A DNA stretch of 64,000 bases from Comamonas avium (GCF_014836675.1 NZ_JACSQK010000008.1:94382-158381); one strand, 5' to 3'. Positions 8,342-18,400 are shown, numbered from the stretch's first letter. Notes: generated by a model not told the origin, from the letters alone. Translations and numbers: made by a program.

Positions 8342-9049
8342 TTAGAACGCAAAACGCGGTGCGGTGGCAAAGCCTTGCAGGCGAGGAGCGACAATGTCCC
8401 ATGGCTCGGTGGTGGTAATGGTGCCGTTTTGCTTGCTCACCACGGTGTAGCGCATGATGGGTTTTTGGCCCACGATGACTCCCAGTCGCCCGCCGTCCTT
8501 GAGGTGCGAGAGCAATTCTTTGGGCAGCACTTCGACCGAACCGCTGAGCAACATGACATCAAACGGACCTTCAGGCAGTGTGTCTTTAGAGCCATCAGCG
8601 ACACGCACGGTGACATTGGTGCAGCCTGCATCGGTCAAATTCTCACGGGCCATCTCTGCCAGATCGGCATTGATTTCCAGCGTCACAACTTCTTTGGCCA
8701 GCTTGGACAGCAGGGCCGCGCTGTAGCCAGAGCCGGTGCCGATTTCCAGCACGCGCTCGTGGGGCTGCACTTCCAGGTCGTTGATCATGCGCGCTTCTAC
8801 GCGGGGCTGAAACATGCACAGACCCTGCTCGATGGCTAGCGCATCGTCGCTCAATGGCACTTCCACGTCCATGAACGCCAGGCTGTAGTGTGCGGGGGGC
8901 GTGAAATCTTCACGGCGCACTGTGTAGAGCGCGTCAAGCACACCGTTGTCATCCACGTTCCATGGACGCACTTGCTGCTGCACCATGTTGTAGCGGGCGT
9001 TTTCAGTGGTGTCGTTGCGATCAAGCAGGCTGTTCAGGGGCAAATTCAT
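8342..9049 (-). CDS. Protein-L-isoaspartate O-methyltransferase family protein
   Basis: S-adenosylmethionine-dependent methyltransferase of 235 residues. The SAM-binding motif LEIGTGSGYSAALLS is clear, as is the N-terminal block ARYNMVQQQVRPW. This form is typical of the Pcm-like proteins encoded before tolC in beta-proteobacteria. Whether it repairs isoaspartyl residues is uncertain, since several relatives lack the exact substrate-binding residues. ATG at 9049 with AGGAGACC upstream. 49 bp after the RND gene and same strand, so likely in one transcript. Confidence 0.85.
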   Translation of the reverse strand: MNLPLNSLLDRNDTTENARYNMVQQQVRPWNVDDNGVLDALYTVRREDFTPPAHYSLAFMDVEVPLSDDALAIEQGLCMFQPRVEARMINDLEVQPHERVLEIGTGSGYSAALLSKLAKEVVTLEINADLAEMARENLTDAGCTNVTVRVADGSKDTLPEGPFDVMLLSGSVEVLPKELLSHLKDGGRLGVIVGQKPIMRYTVVSKQNGTITTTEPWDIVAPRLQGFATAPRFAF

Positions 9050-9098
9050 TGTGGTCTCCTCCGCTGTGGGATGGCTTGTCTGGAACAAACTCACGATT

Positions 9099-12000
9099 CT
9101 ACGAGTGTGGGGGCAGGTTTGCCGCGTTGTGGGCCTCACGACCCTTCCAAAGCTTTCTGACCCATTGCGTCAAATCATCCAAATAACAGTACACCACCGG
9201 CACAACCACCAAGGTGAGCAGCGAGGAGGTGATGACTCCGCCAATCACGGCCTGTCCCATCGGGGCGCGCTGTTCTGAGCCTTCGGTCACGGCAAAAGCC
9301 AGAGGCACCATGCCAAAGACCATGGCCAAGGTGGTCATCAAGATAGGGCGCAGCCGTACTCTGGCGGCCAGCAGTAGTGCTTGCTCACGGGGCAGGCCCT
9401 GCTGAATCTCGCCGTGTTCATTGGTGTGCTCGCCCCGCGCACGAATGGCAAAGTCCACCAGCAAAATAGCATTTTTGGTGACCAAACCCATGAGCATGAC
9501 GATGCCAATGATGGAAAACATGCTGATGGCTGAGTTGAACATCATCAAAGCGAGCACCACACCAATCAACGTCAAGGGCAATGAGGTCATCAGCGCCAGC
9601 GGTTGAATAAAGCTTTTGAACTGACTGGCCAAAATCATATAAATAAAAATAATTGCCAGAGCCAAGGCGGACAGCGCGTATGCAAACGACTCGTTCATGT
9701 TCTTGGTCGAGCCGCCAAACTCCCAGCGGTAGCCGGGTGGCATTTGCAGGCTGTTCAGAGTCTTGGTGATGTCGGCTGAAACTTCACCCACCGAGCGCAG
9801 AGACACATTGGCCGTAAATTGCACCTCACGCGTCATGGCACGGCGATTGATCTGGCTGGGGCTGCTGGCTTGTACCACGTCAGCCACCTGACTGAGCTGC
9901 ACGATGCGCGTACTGCCATCGGCACCCGTCAGTGCAAAAGGCAGACGCTGCAAATGTTCCGGCTGTGTGCGCGCCTCAGGCGCCAGACGGACATTGACGT
10001 CATAGGTCTGGTCGTCGCTGGCGCGCCAGTTGCCAATCGTTTCGCCCGCCACCAAGGTGCGCAAGTTGCTGGCAATACTTGCAACGGACAGTCCAAGGTC
10101 AGCAGCAGCATCGCGGCGTACTTCAACGTTCACAATGGGTTTGGGCGGCTGCAAGCTGGTATCAATATCGACCAGGCCTGGAATGCGCTGCAGCTGCATC
10201 TGCACTTGCTGGTTTAACCGGTCCAGCTCGCCCAGATCGGGGCCCATGAGTGAAAACTCAATTTGTTTTTGCCCGGCCACAGCTTCTAGCAAGCCAACGT
10301 GGGTGACGATGATGCCCGCAACCGTGCGCAATGCCTGACGCAGCACCAGCGACATGTCTTGCAAGCTGCGCTGGCGTTGGTGGCGGTCTACCAGCCGGAT
10401 AAAGATGCTGGCTGAGTGCTTTCCTTCAGCGCCCCCGGTATTGATGCTGGTGAGGGTGTAGCTGACTTCGGGCATGGCTCGAATGATCGCCTCCACCTGC
10501 AGGGCTTTGGCTTCAGTGGCCTCAATCGAGGAGCCTTGCGGGGTCTCGAATTTGACCTGCGTTTCAGAGAAATCAGCACTGGGCACAAATTCAGAACCCA
10601 GCAGGGGCAGCATGAGTACGCTGCCGATGAAAATTGCCACAGCAATCAGCACGGTCGGCAATTTGTGCCGCAGTGCCCATCGAAGCAAACGCTGGTACAG
10701 ATCTGACAGATCTTCGGTTGCACGGTCAAACCACGCGGTGATGCGCCCCAGCGTGCGCTCATACAGCGTTGGCTTGCCACGGGGCTGTGGCTGTGCTTTT
10801 GAGCCACGCGCATGAATGCTCGGGTCGTGCCACACACTGGAGAGCATGGGGTCCAGCGTAAAGCTGACAAACATTGAAATCAGCACAGCAGCCACGATGG
10901 TGATGCCGAACTCATGAAAGAACTTGCCAATGATGCCGCCCATGAAACCAATGGGCAAAAACACCGCGACGATGGACAAGGTGGTAGCCAGCACGGCCAG
11001 GCCAATTTCCTGTGTGCCGTCCATGGCCGCGTTGTAGGGCGATTTACCCATTTGCACATGGCGCACGATGTTCTCGCGCACCACGATGGCGTCATCGATC
11101 AGCAAGCCCACGCACAGCGACAGCGCCATCAGCGTGACCATGTTGATGGAAAACCCAAACATGTACATGAACCAGAAAGTGCCAATCAACGCAATGGGCA
11201 GCGTCAGTCCCGTGATGATGGTGGAGCGCCAGGAGTTGAGGAACAAGAACACAATCACAACGGTCAGCACTGCGCCTTCAATCAAGGTTTGCCGAACGTT
11301 GTCGACGGCCACCTGAATGGGGCGCGCAGAGTCGGCAATGGTCTCCAGCTTGATGCCTGCAGGCAGCTCGGCACCCAGATCATGGATGGCCTGGTTCAGG
11401 CCTTTAACGACTTCAATGGTGTTTTCATCCTGTGCTTTTTGCACCGACAGCAGCAGCGTACGCTGGCCGTTGTACAGCGCCAGGCTTTCTACTTCCTGTG
11501 CACCATCATTGATGCGCGCCAGCTGCCCCAGCCGCACGGCAGCACCGCTGCGCTGGGCCACGATGATGTCGGAAAACTGCTCGGGCCGCTGGATGCGGGC
11601 GTTGATCTGCACCACACGTTCTTGCTGGAGTGAGCGAATGCTGCCAACAGGTAAATCTTGGTTTTCACTGCGTACGGCGTTAACCACCTGCGCCGCAGTG
11701 ATCCCATAGGCTTGCAATGCGGCAGGGTCCAGATAGATATTGATTTCACGTGGCGTATCGCCAACCAGGTTCACCGCTCCAACCCCGCGAACGTTTTCCA
11801 GACGTTTTTTCAGAACCTGGTCAGCCCAGGTGGTGAGCTGCACGGGTGTCAGCGGCTGCGTGCCTTCGATTTGTGTGTGGCTGTCCGGCAAAACAGCCAC
11901 TGACCATACGGGTGCGCTGGCCGGATCAAAGCGCAGCACCCACGGCTCTTTCACCTCATCGCGCAGCAGTGGGCGCACGGTGGCTACTTTCTCGCGAACG

Positions 12001-12320
12001 TCATCTGCCGCTTTGCGGCCATCAATTTGCAGCTGAAACTCAATGATGATCAGCGCTTTGCCTTCATAGCTGCGCGAGGTGAGGGCGTTGATGCCGGCAA
12101 TGGAGTTGATGGCCTCTTCCAGCCGTTTGGTGACTTCGCTTTCCACCACTTCCGGTGAAGCACCCGGGTAATCCACAGACACCACCACAACGGGGAAATC
12201 GACGTTGGGGAACTGCTCGATAGACAGCCGCTGGTAAGAAAACAAGCCCAGCACTACAAAAGCCAGCATCACCATGGTGGCCATGACGGGGTTGTGCAAA
12301 CTGACCTTGGTAAACCACAT
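9099..12320 (-). CDS. RND efflux pump inner-membrane transporter (AcrB/HAE1 type)
   Basis: Proton-driven drug/metabolite exporter of 1073 residues, the standard length. Twelve transmembrane helices around two large periplasmic loops. The proton-relay residues are intact: the Asp pair in [13 protein letters not shown] (TM4, about residue 405) and the Lys in [15 protein letters not shown] (TM10). The N-terminus [19 protein letters not shown] resembles the MdtB/MuxB-like branch rather than AcrB itself, so substrates may not be classic antibiotics. It follows the adaptor gene by 21 bp and the TetR gene heads the cluster, so expression is probably induced through that regulator. Confidence 0.95.
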   Translation of the reverse strand: MWFTKVSLHNPVMATMVMLAFVVLGLFSYQRLSIEQFPNVDFPVVVVSVDYPGASPEVVESEVTKRLEEAINSIAGINALTSRSYEGKALIIIEFQLQIDGRKAADDVREKVATVRPLLRDEVKEPWVLRFDPASAPVWSVAVLPDSHTQIEGTQPLTPVQLTTWADQVLKKRLENVRGVGAVNLVGDTPREINIYLDPAALQAYGITAAQVVNAVRSENQDLPVGSIRSLQQERVVQINARIQRPEQFSDIIVAQRSGAAVRLGQLARINDGAQEVESLALYNGQRTLLLSVQKAQDENTIEVVKGLNQAIHDLGAELPAGIKLETIADSARPIQVAVDNVRQTLIEGAVLTVVIVFLFLNSWRSTIITGLTLPIALIGTFWFMYMFGFSINMVTLMALSLCVGLLIDDAIVVRENIVRHVQMGKSPYNAAMDGTQEIGLAVLATTLSIVAVFLPIGFMGGIIGKFFHEFGITIVAAVLISMFVSFTLDPMLSSVWHDPSIHARGSKAQPQPRGKPTLYERTLGRITAWFDRATEDLSDLYQRLLRWALRHKLPTVLIAVAIFIGSVLMLPLLGSEFVPSADFSETQVKFETPQGSSIEATEAKALQVEAIIRAMPEVSYTLTSINTGGAEGKHSASIFIRLVDRHQRQRSLQDMSLVLRQALRTVAGIIVTHVGLLEAVAGQKQIEFSLMGPDLGELDRLNQQVQMQLQRIPGLVDIDTSLQPPKPIVNVEVRRDAAADLGLSVASIASNLRTLVAGETIGNWRASDDQTYDVNVRLAPEARTQPEHLQRLPFALTGADGSTRIVQLSQVADVVQASSPSQINRRAMTREVQFTANVSLRSVGEVSADITKTLNSLQMPPGYRWEFGGSTKNMNESFAYALSALALAIIFIYMILASQFKSFIQPLALMTSLPLTLIGVVLALMMFNSAISMFSIIGIVMLMGLVTKNAILLVDFAIRARGEHTNEHGEIQQGLPREQALLLAARVRLRPILMTTLAMVFGMVPLAFAVTEGSEQRAPMGQAVIGGVITSSLLTLVVVPVVYCYLDDLTQWVRKLWKGREAHNAANLPPHS

Positions 12321-12341
12321 GCGGCTGTGCTTTCTGGACAG

Positions 12342-13538
12342 TTACTGCGAGGGCGGGGCAGGCTCTGCCGGCATCAATTGCACACGCGTGCCAGCCGGCA
12401 AACCGCCCAGGCGGCCAGCCAGCACCACCTGGTCGGCTTGCAGGCCCGCATCGATTGCAACCCATGTCTGTGCCTCTCCCACACTTTGCACGCCCAGCTT
12501 GACTGGGGTGTGCATGACCACGTTGTTTTGCACGGTCTGCACATAGGGCAGGGGCTGATCGGTGCGTACAGCATGCAGCGGTACCGCCAGGGCCTCGGTA
12601 CTGCCCGTCTGAATAAATCCTTCTACATACATGCCAGGGCGCAGCTGGCTGGCGCTCTGGGATGCAAGCTGCAGATACACGGGCACTGCGCGGTTGCTTT
12701 CCAGCGCGCTGGGGTTGATGCGTACCACCCGGGCTTGCAGGTTCTGTGCAGCCTGCCCGTTGCTTGCACGCAGCAGCAGCTGGGCCGTTTGCCCAACGTG
12801 CACGGAGGCGGAGTCATTGGCGGGCAGCTGTACCTGCAGCTCTAAAGCCGAGAGGTCAACCACCTCGACAATCGCTGCTTCTACATTCACCCGTTCACCG
12901 TTTTGCACCATGCGCCGCGCCACCTGGCCCGCAATGGGGCTGCGCAATACGGTGTCATCCAGACTCTTGCGGGCACCGTCCTGTGCTGCGCGAGCGGCCG
13001 CGTAGTTGGCCTCCGCGGCTTGTAAATTGGCAGACGAGGTGCTCAGCGCTGTGCTGGAAATAAAACCTTTTTCAACCAGTGCGCGGTTGTTGTCGTACTG
13101 GCGCTGCTCAATAGCCACCCGCGCCTGTGCTGCATCGGCTTGCAGCTTGGCCTGGCGAAAGCGGGCATCTGATTCGGTGGGGTCGATACGGGCAATCACC
13201 TGGCCCTGCGCTACCGCATCACCTTCGCGGACCTGTAAATCACGCAGCTCCCCGGGAATGCGGGCTTTGACAACTGCACTGTTGACCGCTGACAGGCTGC
13301 CAGTAATGGCAATACCCAGCGGCATGGCACGGGGGCGCGCTAGCAGCCATTCTTCAGGTGGAATGCGCAAGCTGGGGGGCGGGCTTGTCACGCTGGTCTG
13401 CAGTGCTTCTTTTTTGGCACTGCGGCTTTCCAGCGCGCGCCACATGCCCCACACAATGGCCAGCACGCTGACGACGGCCAGCAGCCACATCCATGTGGGA
13501 AGGCGGCGCGAAGTTGCGGGTTGAGCAGGCTGTGTCAT
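12342..13538 (-). CDS. RND efflux periplasmic adaptor (membrane-fusion protein)
   Basis: Links the RND pump to the outer-membrane channel. 398 residues with one N-terminal transmembrane helix (about residues 14-32), then lipoyl/hairpin and beta-barrel domains: IPGELRDLQVREGDAVAQGQ (lipoyl half), helical hairpin about residues 130-200, LRSPIAGQVARRMVQNGERV (second lipoyl half). No lipobox, so it is anchored by the helix. Its start overlaps the TetR stop by 4 bp (translational coupling) and the RND gene follows by 21 bp. Confidence 0.93.
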   Translation of the reverse strand: MTQPAQPATSRRLPTWMWLLAVVSVLAIVWGMWRALESRSAKKEALQTSVTSPPPSLRIPPEEWLLARPRAMPLGIAITGSLSAVNSAVVKARIPGELRDLQVREGDAVAQGQVIARIDPTESDARFRQAKLQADAAQARVAIEQRQYDNNRALVEKGFISSTALSTSSANLQAAEANYAAARAAQDGARKSLDDTVLRSPIAGQVARRMVQNGERVNVEAAIVEVVDLSALELQVQLPANDSASVHVGQTAQLLLRASNGQAAQNLQARVVRINPSALESNRAVPVYLQLASQSASQLRPGMYVEGFIQTGSTEALAVPLHAVRTDQPLPYVQTVQNNVVMHTPVKLGVQSVGEAQTWVAIDAGLQADQVVLAGRLGGLPAGTRVQLMPAEPAPPSQ

Positions 13539-14191
13539 GCCGCAGATGCAGCCAAGCCGCGCAAGAGGTTGTCAATATGGGTCGCAAAATAGACTTCAGC
13601 ACTGACACCCATGGACTGCGGGTAGCAAACGCCCATCGAATGGCGCCACTGGATGTAAGAGAACATGGGCGTCACGATCAAGTGGATGCCGGCGTCCAGA
13701 TCCACGTTGCGAAACTCCCCGCGTGCGATGCCGCGCGCCAAAATGCAGCGGATCAGGGCGTTGCCGGGGTAGATGACTTCTTCCAGGTAAAACGTCGCCA
13801 GTTCTGGGAAATTACAGCACTCGCTGCTCATCAGCTTGCAAATGCCACCAGCCGGCGAGTGCGCAATGCACTCCAGCCACACCGCAAATGCATACCGCAC
13901 CAAATCCGGCGTACTGCCTTCAAAGTCTTGCAGCTGTGCCTGCCATTCAGCAAAACGCCCTGCGATGTTTTCACGCACCACGGCTTTGAGCAATGCCTCT
14001 TTACTGGGGTAGTACAGAAACAAAGTTCCTTTGGAAACGTTGGCCAGCGCGGCCACTTCCTCCACCCGTGTTGCGGCATAGCCTTTCTCTACAAAAAGGC
14101 GGGTTGCAGCCTCCAGCAGCTCTGCAGGGCGCGCCTCTTTACGGCGTGCGCGGCGCGATGGTGCGGGGGCAGGGGTGGGGACAGTGCTCAA
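13535..14191 (-). CDS. TetR/AcrR family regulator of the efflux operon
   Basis: Repressor of 218 residues with an N-terminal helix-turn-helix (about residues 25-68: LFVEKGYAATRVEEVAALAN, then VSKGTLFLYYPSKEALL). It is the first gene of the minus-strand efflux operon and overlaps the adaptor gene by 4 bp. A perfect operator-like dyad lies about 30 bp upstream of its start codon, so it most likely represses itself and the pump genes together. That arrangement is less common than a divergent repressor. The Pro/Ala/Arg-rich first 20 residues are disordered. Confidence 0.92.
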   Translation of the reverse strand: MSTVPTPAPAPSRRARRKEARPAELLEAATRLFVEKGYAATRVEEVAALANVSKGTLFLYYPSKEALLKAVVRENIAGRFAEWQAQLQDFEGSTPDLVRYAFAVWLECIAHSPAGGICKLMSSECCNFPELATFYLEEVIYPGNALIRCILARGIARGEFRNVDLDAGIHLIVTPMFSYIQWRHSMGVCYPQSMGVSAEVYFATHIDNLLRGLAASAA

Positions 14192-14220
14192 AATGCCAGA
14201 AAAAGTGGGATGGGTTGAAA

Positions 14221-14234
14221 TGACCAGGTGGTCA
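14221..14234. promoter_or_regulatory. Perfect TetR-type operator dyad TGACCAGGTGGTCA
   Basis: Arms TGACCA and TGGTCA with a two-base centre, flanked by AT-rich sequence. It lies 30 bp upstream of the tetR start codon on the minus strand, in the shared tetR/msrA intergenic region. TGACC-type half-sites are frequent among efflux-associated TetR regulators. Binding is inferred from position. Confidence 0.65.
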
Positions 14235-14345
14235 GTAAATGCAATATAAAAAACTGTGGAACAGCCGTCAAGCCAGCTTAATGTCCTACAGTTAAGCGCT
14301 CACCGCCTGTCAGCCAGCATCGCTGACTCAGTGTAAAAATGCCGC

Positions 14346-14882
14346 ATGCAAGAAATTATTTATTTAGGTGGTGGCTGTTTTTGGTGCACCGAGGCTGTGT
14401 TTGACCGGGTTCAGGGCGTGCTGGATGTAGAAAGTGGCTATGCCAACGGGCAAGTACCCAACCCCAGCTATGAGCAGATCTGCGAAGGAACGACGGGGCA
14501 TGCTGAGGTGGTCAAGCTGACGTTTGATCCGCAGCAGATCGACTTGCAAGCCGTGCTGGAAATCTTTTTTGGTACCCACAACCCCACCACGCTCAATCGC
14601 CAGGGCAACGATGTGGGAACCCAATACCGTAGCGGCATCTACACCACGTCCAGTCAGCAAAACGATATTGCTACCCGTTTTGTGCAGGCACTCAACGAGC
14701 AGAACCTCTTTGGTGTACCCGTCGTGACCGAGGTGCAGCCACTGCAAAGCTATTGGCCTGCAGAGTCATACCACCAAGATTACTTTGCCAACAATCCGCA
14801 CCAGGCTTACTGTGCTTACGTGGTGGGGCCCAAGGTGCACAAGTTTCTGCAGACTTTCTCGCAATACGCCAAGAAAGACTAA
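14346..14882 (+). CDS. msrA: Peptide-methionine (S)-S-oxide reductase MsrA
   Basis: Cytoplasmic thioredoxin-dependent repair enzyme that reduces the S-epimer of methionine sulfoxide. 178 residues with the catalytic motif GCFWCTE (Cys11) at the N-terminus, the family blocks VDVESGYANG-like and GTQYRSGIY, and a C-terminal resolving Cys region (HQAYCAYV). Single MsrA domain, no MsrB fusion. Divergent from the efflux tetR gene; followed by a hairpin and the Zur-like gene. Confidence 0.96.
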   Translation: MQEIIYLGGGCFWCTEAVFDRVQGVLDVESGYANGQVPNPSYEQICEGTTGHAEVVKLTFDPQQIDLQAVLEIFFGTHNPTTLNRQGNDVGTQYRSGIYTTSSQQNDIATRFVQALNEQNLFGVPVVTEVQPLQSYWPAESYHQDYFANNPHQAYCAYVVGPKVHKFLQTFSQYAKKD

Positions 14883-14916
14883 AACCAGCGCCTTACAAAG
14901 GTTGCTGCGCTGGTTT
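14882..14916. terminator. Hairpin between msrA and the Fur-family gene
   Basis: Perfect 10-bp arms AAACCAGCGC / GCGCTGGTTT with a 15-base loop, overlapping the last base of the msrA stop codon region. No long T-run follows, so it is a weak terminator or attenuator. Confidence 0.5.
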
Positions 14917-14926
14917 GTGCGGGCAT

Positions 14927-14945
14927 AATGCAACTGTATTGCGTT
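14927..14945. promoter_or_regulatory. Candidate Zur operator
   Basis: Inverted repeat AATGCAA / TTGCGTT (6 of 7 pairs match) with a five-base centre, 11 bp before the start codon of the Fur-family gene. The shape (19 bp, A/T-flanked TGCAA half-sites) suits a Fur/Zur operator. Autoregulation and assignment to Zur are inferences. Confidence 0.45.
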
Positions 14946-14956
14946 AATGCGCCCTC

Positions 14957-15430
14957 ATGCCCACACACCCAACACCCACCGCTTTGACATTGCCTGCAGG
15001 CATGCGTGCCACGCGTGCTGTGCAGGCTTTGCTGTCTTTGTTGCCCAAGCAGCCACAAGCTGGCTGGACCGAGCCGCTGGTTGAAGCGGCTTTGCACGAG
15101 CAGGGCGTACCAGTGAACCGTGTGACGGTATACCGCGCGCTGGATCGGCTGGCCCACGCAGGATTGCTGCAGCGCACGGTTAACGCACAGCGCATCACCC
15201 ATTATTTTGTGGTGGATGCCACAGCCCCCACCGCCTCGGCACACCTGGAGTGCACGGCCTGCCACCAGCACATCACGCTGGACCCGGGTGCCGCCGCTGT
15301 GCAGGCTGCGCTGCACGCCTTGCGCGAAGCCCTGGTGCAAAGCACGGGAGTGCATAAGCCAATGCTGGATGTTGCTGTGCAAGGCGAATGCGCACAGTGC
15401 GCTGGTGACGCAAAACCCCCGTTTTTTTAA
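14957..15430 (+). CDS. zur: Fur-family transcriptional regulator, probably the zinc regulator Zur
   Basis: 157-residue metalloregulator. The N-terminal winged helix contains VNRVTVYRALDRLAHAGLLQR, and the C-terminal dimer domain carries two CxxC pairs (ECTACH and GECAQC) for the structural zinc, plus His/Asp residues for sensing. The assignment to Zur rather than Fur comes mainly from context: the next genes encode a His-rich periplasmic protein and a ZnuD-like zinc receptor. When zinc is plentiful it is expected to repress this uptake cluster. 20 bp before the next gene, so probably one operon. Confidence 0.82.
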   Translation: MPTHPTPTALTLPAGMRATRAVQALLSLLPKQPQAGWTEPLVEAALHEQGVPVNRVTVYRALDRLAHAGLLQRTVNAQRITHYFVVDATAPTASAHLECTACHQHITLDPGAAAVQAALHALREALVQSTGVHKPMLDVAVQGECAQCAGDAKPPFF

Positions 15431-15449
15431 CCACCCCTCAAGAGGAACT

Positions 15450-15752
15450 ATGAAATCACTGATCTGCACAGCTGCAGCGGCATGCCTGCTGGCAATGCCG
15501 GCATGGGCGCACGACCACGGTCATGCCCCCGATGCTGCGAACAAGACTTCGGCGCAGACGCAACCTGCCAGGCAATTGGATGCGCATACTCTGCAAGACA
15601 TTGAGCGCCACCGCAGCATGGCCCGCGCACACGAGCAGGCCGCGCAATGCCTGGCATCAGGAAAATCGTATGACGATTGCCTCAAACAGTTGCAAGCCAG
15701 CTGCAAGGGACTGGCTTTGGGTAAAAACTGCGGCATGCGCCACAGCCATTAA
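15450..15752 (+). CDS. His-rich periplasmic protein of the zinc cluster
   Basis: 100 residues: a signal peptide (cleavage after MPAWA), then a mature N-terminus HDHGHAPD, a helical middle with regularly spaced Cys (QCLASGKSYDDCLKQLQASC) and a His-ending C-terminus (RHSH). The His stretches at both ends and the four Cys suggest metal binding or buffering in the periplasm. I know no experimentally described function. ATG at 15450 with AGAGGAAC upstream. Between zur and the receptor gene, so a zinc role is inferred from position and composition. Confidence 0.75.
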   Translation: MKSLICTAAAACLLAMPAWAHDHGHAPDAANKTSAQTQPARQLDAHTLQDIERHRSMARAHEQAAQCLASGKSYDDCLKQLQASCKGLALGKNCGMRHSH

Positions 15753-15771
15753 GGTGTAGCCCTTTCAAGCT

Positions 15772-16137
15772 ATGAACTTGTTTTCCCGCATGCACGCTCT
15801 GCGCACGCCCTTGCTGGGGTGGTGGCTGGCCATGGCTTTGGTGCTGGCACCGGCCTTGGGACGCATGCACGAGGTGCTTCATGCACCACAACTGACACAG
15901 CAGACCCAGGCCGCCGAACATACCCATGGCGTAGCTGCATGGTTTGCCGGGCACGATGCCCTTGCTTGTCTGGTTATTGATCAATTGGGGCATGGTGCCA
16001 GCGCTACGCCACCAGCTGTTGCGGTCATCCATCCGCAGCCTGCACAGCCCCCAGAATGGACCAGTGAAGCGCATTTGCTTCCGTCACCCATTCGTATTTT
16101 TCTGGCCCGCGCTCCGCCAGAAGGCTTCATGGCCTGA
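15772..16137 (+). CDS. Small exported or membrane protein of unknown function in the zinc cluster
   Basis: 121 residues with one N-terminal hydrophobic segment (LLGWWLAMALVLAPALG) followed by a His-containing stretch (MHEVLHAP, EHTHGVAAWFAGHDALACL). It resembles the loosely conserved DUF2946-like small proteins found next to metal TonB receptors, but I cannot assign it firmly. Located 19 bp after the His-rich gene and 196 bp before the receptor, all on the same strand. Confidence 0.65.
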   Translation: MNLFSRMHALRTPLLGWWLAMALVLAPALGRMHEVLHAPQLTQQTQAAEHTHGVAAWFAGHDALACLVIDQLGHGASATPPAVAVIHPQPAQPPEWTSEAHLLPSPIRIFLARAPPEGFMA

Positions 16138-16333
16138 ACAGGCCTTTGTTATTTCTCTCAAAAAATGAGCTGTCAGCGCTTTATGCATGAGCGCTAGAGG
16201 CATTTTTTATTCAAATTTTCTGATGCACTGCCACGGCTGACCCCGTGCTGCAGCCGCTGTCTGCTGCCTGCGTCCTGAACGGCTGGGCTCGCAGCGCCTG
16301 CGTGCGTCTTCGGTACAGAGATACATAGACATC

Positions 16334-18388
16334 ATGAAGCCTTTGCATTCAAAGACTTGGAATCCGCACTTTTTCCACCCCGTAGCTCTGGCTGCAACCT
16401 TGTACGTGGCGCATGTGCACGCCGCGCTGGCACAAGACAGCGCGCCTGCCCAAGAAACCACACACTTGCCCAGCGTGACCGTCACGGCCACAGGCCTGGG
16501 GCTGGCGGCGCAAGATATGGCGGCTCCTGTCAGCGTGCTGGATGGACAAGCCTGGCAACTGCGCCGCAGTGCCACGCTGGGCGACAGCCTGACGGGTGAG
16601 CCGGGCATCCACGCTACCCACTTTGGTGCTGGGGCCAGCCGCCCCATCATCCGCGGTATGGACGGCCCGCGCGTGGGCGTGCTGGCCAATGGCATGGAGC
16701 TGCACGATGCCTCCACCATCAGCCCCGACCACGCCGTGGCCACCGAGCCTTTGCTGATTAAACAAGTTGAAATTCTGCGAGGCCCGGCAGCCTTGGTGCA
16801 TGGCGGCGCCGTTGGCGGCGTTGTCAATGTGGTGGACGAGAAAGTGCCCACGCAACGCCCTTCAAAAGCTGTGGAAGGCGCGGCAGAAGTGCGCTGGGGC
16901 AGTGCAGCCAATGAAAAGAGCGGTGCCATGGGCCTGACGACGGGTGCAGGCCCGCTGGTGTTGCGGGTAGAAGCCGCAGGCCGTAACGCCAGCGACTACC
17001 GCGCAGGCCGTGGCTGGCGCAGCGAAGAAGGCGCTCGCAAAGTGCCCGGCAGTTACAGCCAGGGCAGCACCGGCAGCATGGGCCTGTCCTGGGTGGGAAG
17101 CGACGGCTATCTGGGCGCCGCCTATACCACCCAGCGTGCTGAGTACGGCTTGCCCGGCCATGAACACAGCGACTGCCATCCCCATGGCGATCACCTGCAC
17201 TGTGGCTCCCACGGGGGCCATGTGCACGAAGAGGGTGAGGGCACACCGATTGTTGATATGACCAGCCACCGCTGGGATGTACGCGGTGAGTGGCGTGCGC
17301 CGGTGGCGGGCATTGAAGCGCTGCGCTTTAAGGGCAGCCATACACGCTACGCCCACGATGAACTCGAAGGCGATGAGGTGGCAACGCAGTTTCGCAACCG
17401 CGCACACGACGCGCGCTTCGAGCTGCAGCACGCCCCCATTGCCGGCTGGCGCGGTTTGCTGGGCTTGCACACCGGGCAACGCAATTTCCGCGCGGATGGC
17501 GAGGAAGCCTATGTCGAGCCCACCCGCACCCAGAAGTGGGGCGTGTTCATGCTCGAAGAGATGAAAACAGGTGACTGGCGCTGGCAGGCCGCGTTGCGCC
17601 ATGACCAGCAAAGCGTCAAGGCGCTGCAAAGCCAGGTCGAGCGCAACCATAGCGGCAGCTCTGCTTCGCTGGGCACGGTCTGGCATTTTCAACCGGGCTG
17701 GCAGGCAAGCGCATCGTTCAGCCATGCAGTGCGCCTGCCTTCGGCCGAAGAGCTGTTTGCCAATGGGCCACACATGGCCACCAACAGCTGGGAGGTGGGT
17801 GACCACAACCTGAGCAAAGAAACCAGCAACGCATGGGACATCGGTTTGCGCAAAACCGCAGGGGCCACCACCTGGAGTGCCAATGCCTACCACCACCAGA
17901 TTCAAGGCTATATCTACGGTCGCACAGTGGATGCGCACGATGGCTTTCAGCTGCAGCACTACACGCAGGCCAATGCCCGCTTTACGGGAGTAGAAGCCCA
18001 GGTGCGCCAGCGTATCAACCGCTTTGTGGGTGTCAGCCTGTTTGGTGATCTGGTGCGTGCCAAGCTGGCCAGTGGTGAACACCTGCCGCGTATTCCGGCT
18101 GCCCGCATGGGCCTGCGGGTGGATGGCAGCTGGAAGGGCTGGGAAGGGCAGGCCGAATGGGCGCAAGTAATGCGCCAAAACCGTACGGCCGAATACGAAA
18201 CAGCTACGGGCGGCTACGGCATGCTCAATCTGGCTGCCAGCTACCGCTTTAGCAACAGTCCGCTGCAACTGACGGTGAAGGCCGAGAATTTGACGGACCG
18301 GCTGGGCTACGCCCACACCTCGGCCATCAAACGCGCTGCACCACTGAAAGGGCGCAATATCACCGTAGGTCTGCGCATGGACTTTTAA
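16334..18388 (+). CDS. znuD: TonB-dependent outer-membrane receptor, ZnuD-like (zinc uptake)
   Basis: Outer-membrane beta-barrel that imports a metal using TonB energy; 684 residues. A signal peptide is followed by a TonB-box-like segment (SVTVTATG), the plug domain (GEPGIHATHFGAGASRPIIR, then EILRGPAALVHGG) and a 22-strand barrel ending in Phe (GLRMDF). An extracellular loop at about residues 276-307 is very rich in His with two Cys (HEHSDCHPHGDHLHCGS, then HGGHVHEE). This is the feature that in Neisseria ZnuD captures zinc. The zur-like gene upstream supports zinc as substrate; copper or nickel cannot be excluded. Confidence 0.88.
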   Translation: MKPLHSKTWNPHFFHPVALAATLYVAHVHAALAQDSAPAQETTHLPSVTVTATGLGLAAQDMAAPVSVLDGQAWQLRRSATLGDSLTGEPGIHATHFGAGASRPIIRGMDGPRVGVLANGMELHDASTISPDHAVATEPLLIKQVEILRGPAALVHGGAVGGVVNVVDEKVPTQRPSKAVEGAAEVRWGSAANEKSGAMGLTTGAGPLVLRVEAAGRNASDYRAGRGWRSEEGARKVPGSYSQGSTGSMGLSWVGSDGYLGAAYTTQRAEYGLPGHEHSDCHPHGDHLHCGSHGGHVHEEGEGTPIVDMTSHRWDVRGEWRAPVAGIEALRFKGSHTRYAHDELEGDEVATQFRNRAHDARFELQHAPIAGWRGLLGLHTGQRNFRADGEEAYVEPTRTQKWGVFMLEEMKTGDWRWQAALRHDQQSVKALQSQVERNHSGSSASLGTVWHFQPGWQASASFSHAVRLPSAEELFANGPHMATNSWEVGDHNLSKETSNAWDIGLRKTAGATTWSANAYHHQIQGYIYGRTVDAHDGFQLQHYTQANARFTGVEAQVRQRINRFVGVSLFGDLVRAKLASGEHLPRIPAARMGLRVDGSWKGWEGQAEWAQVMRQNRTAEYETATGGYGMLNLAASYRFSNSPLQLTVKAENLTDRLGYAHTSAIKRAAPLKGRNITVGLRMDF

Positions 18389-18400
18389 CGACGATGAGCA

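Noticed and set aside
15207..15752. Longer open frame starting inside the zur gene
   Set aside because: The upstream part is a shadow of zur; the real start is the ATG at 15450 with a good ribosome-binding site and a signal peptide.
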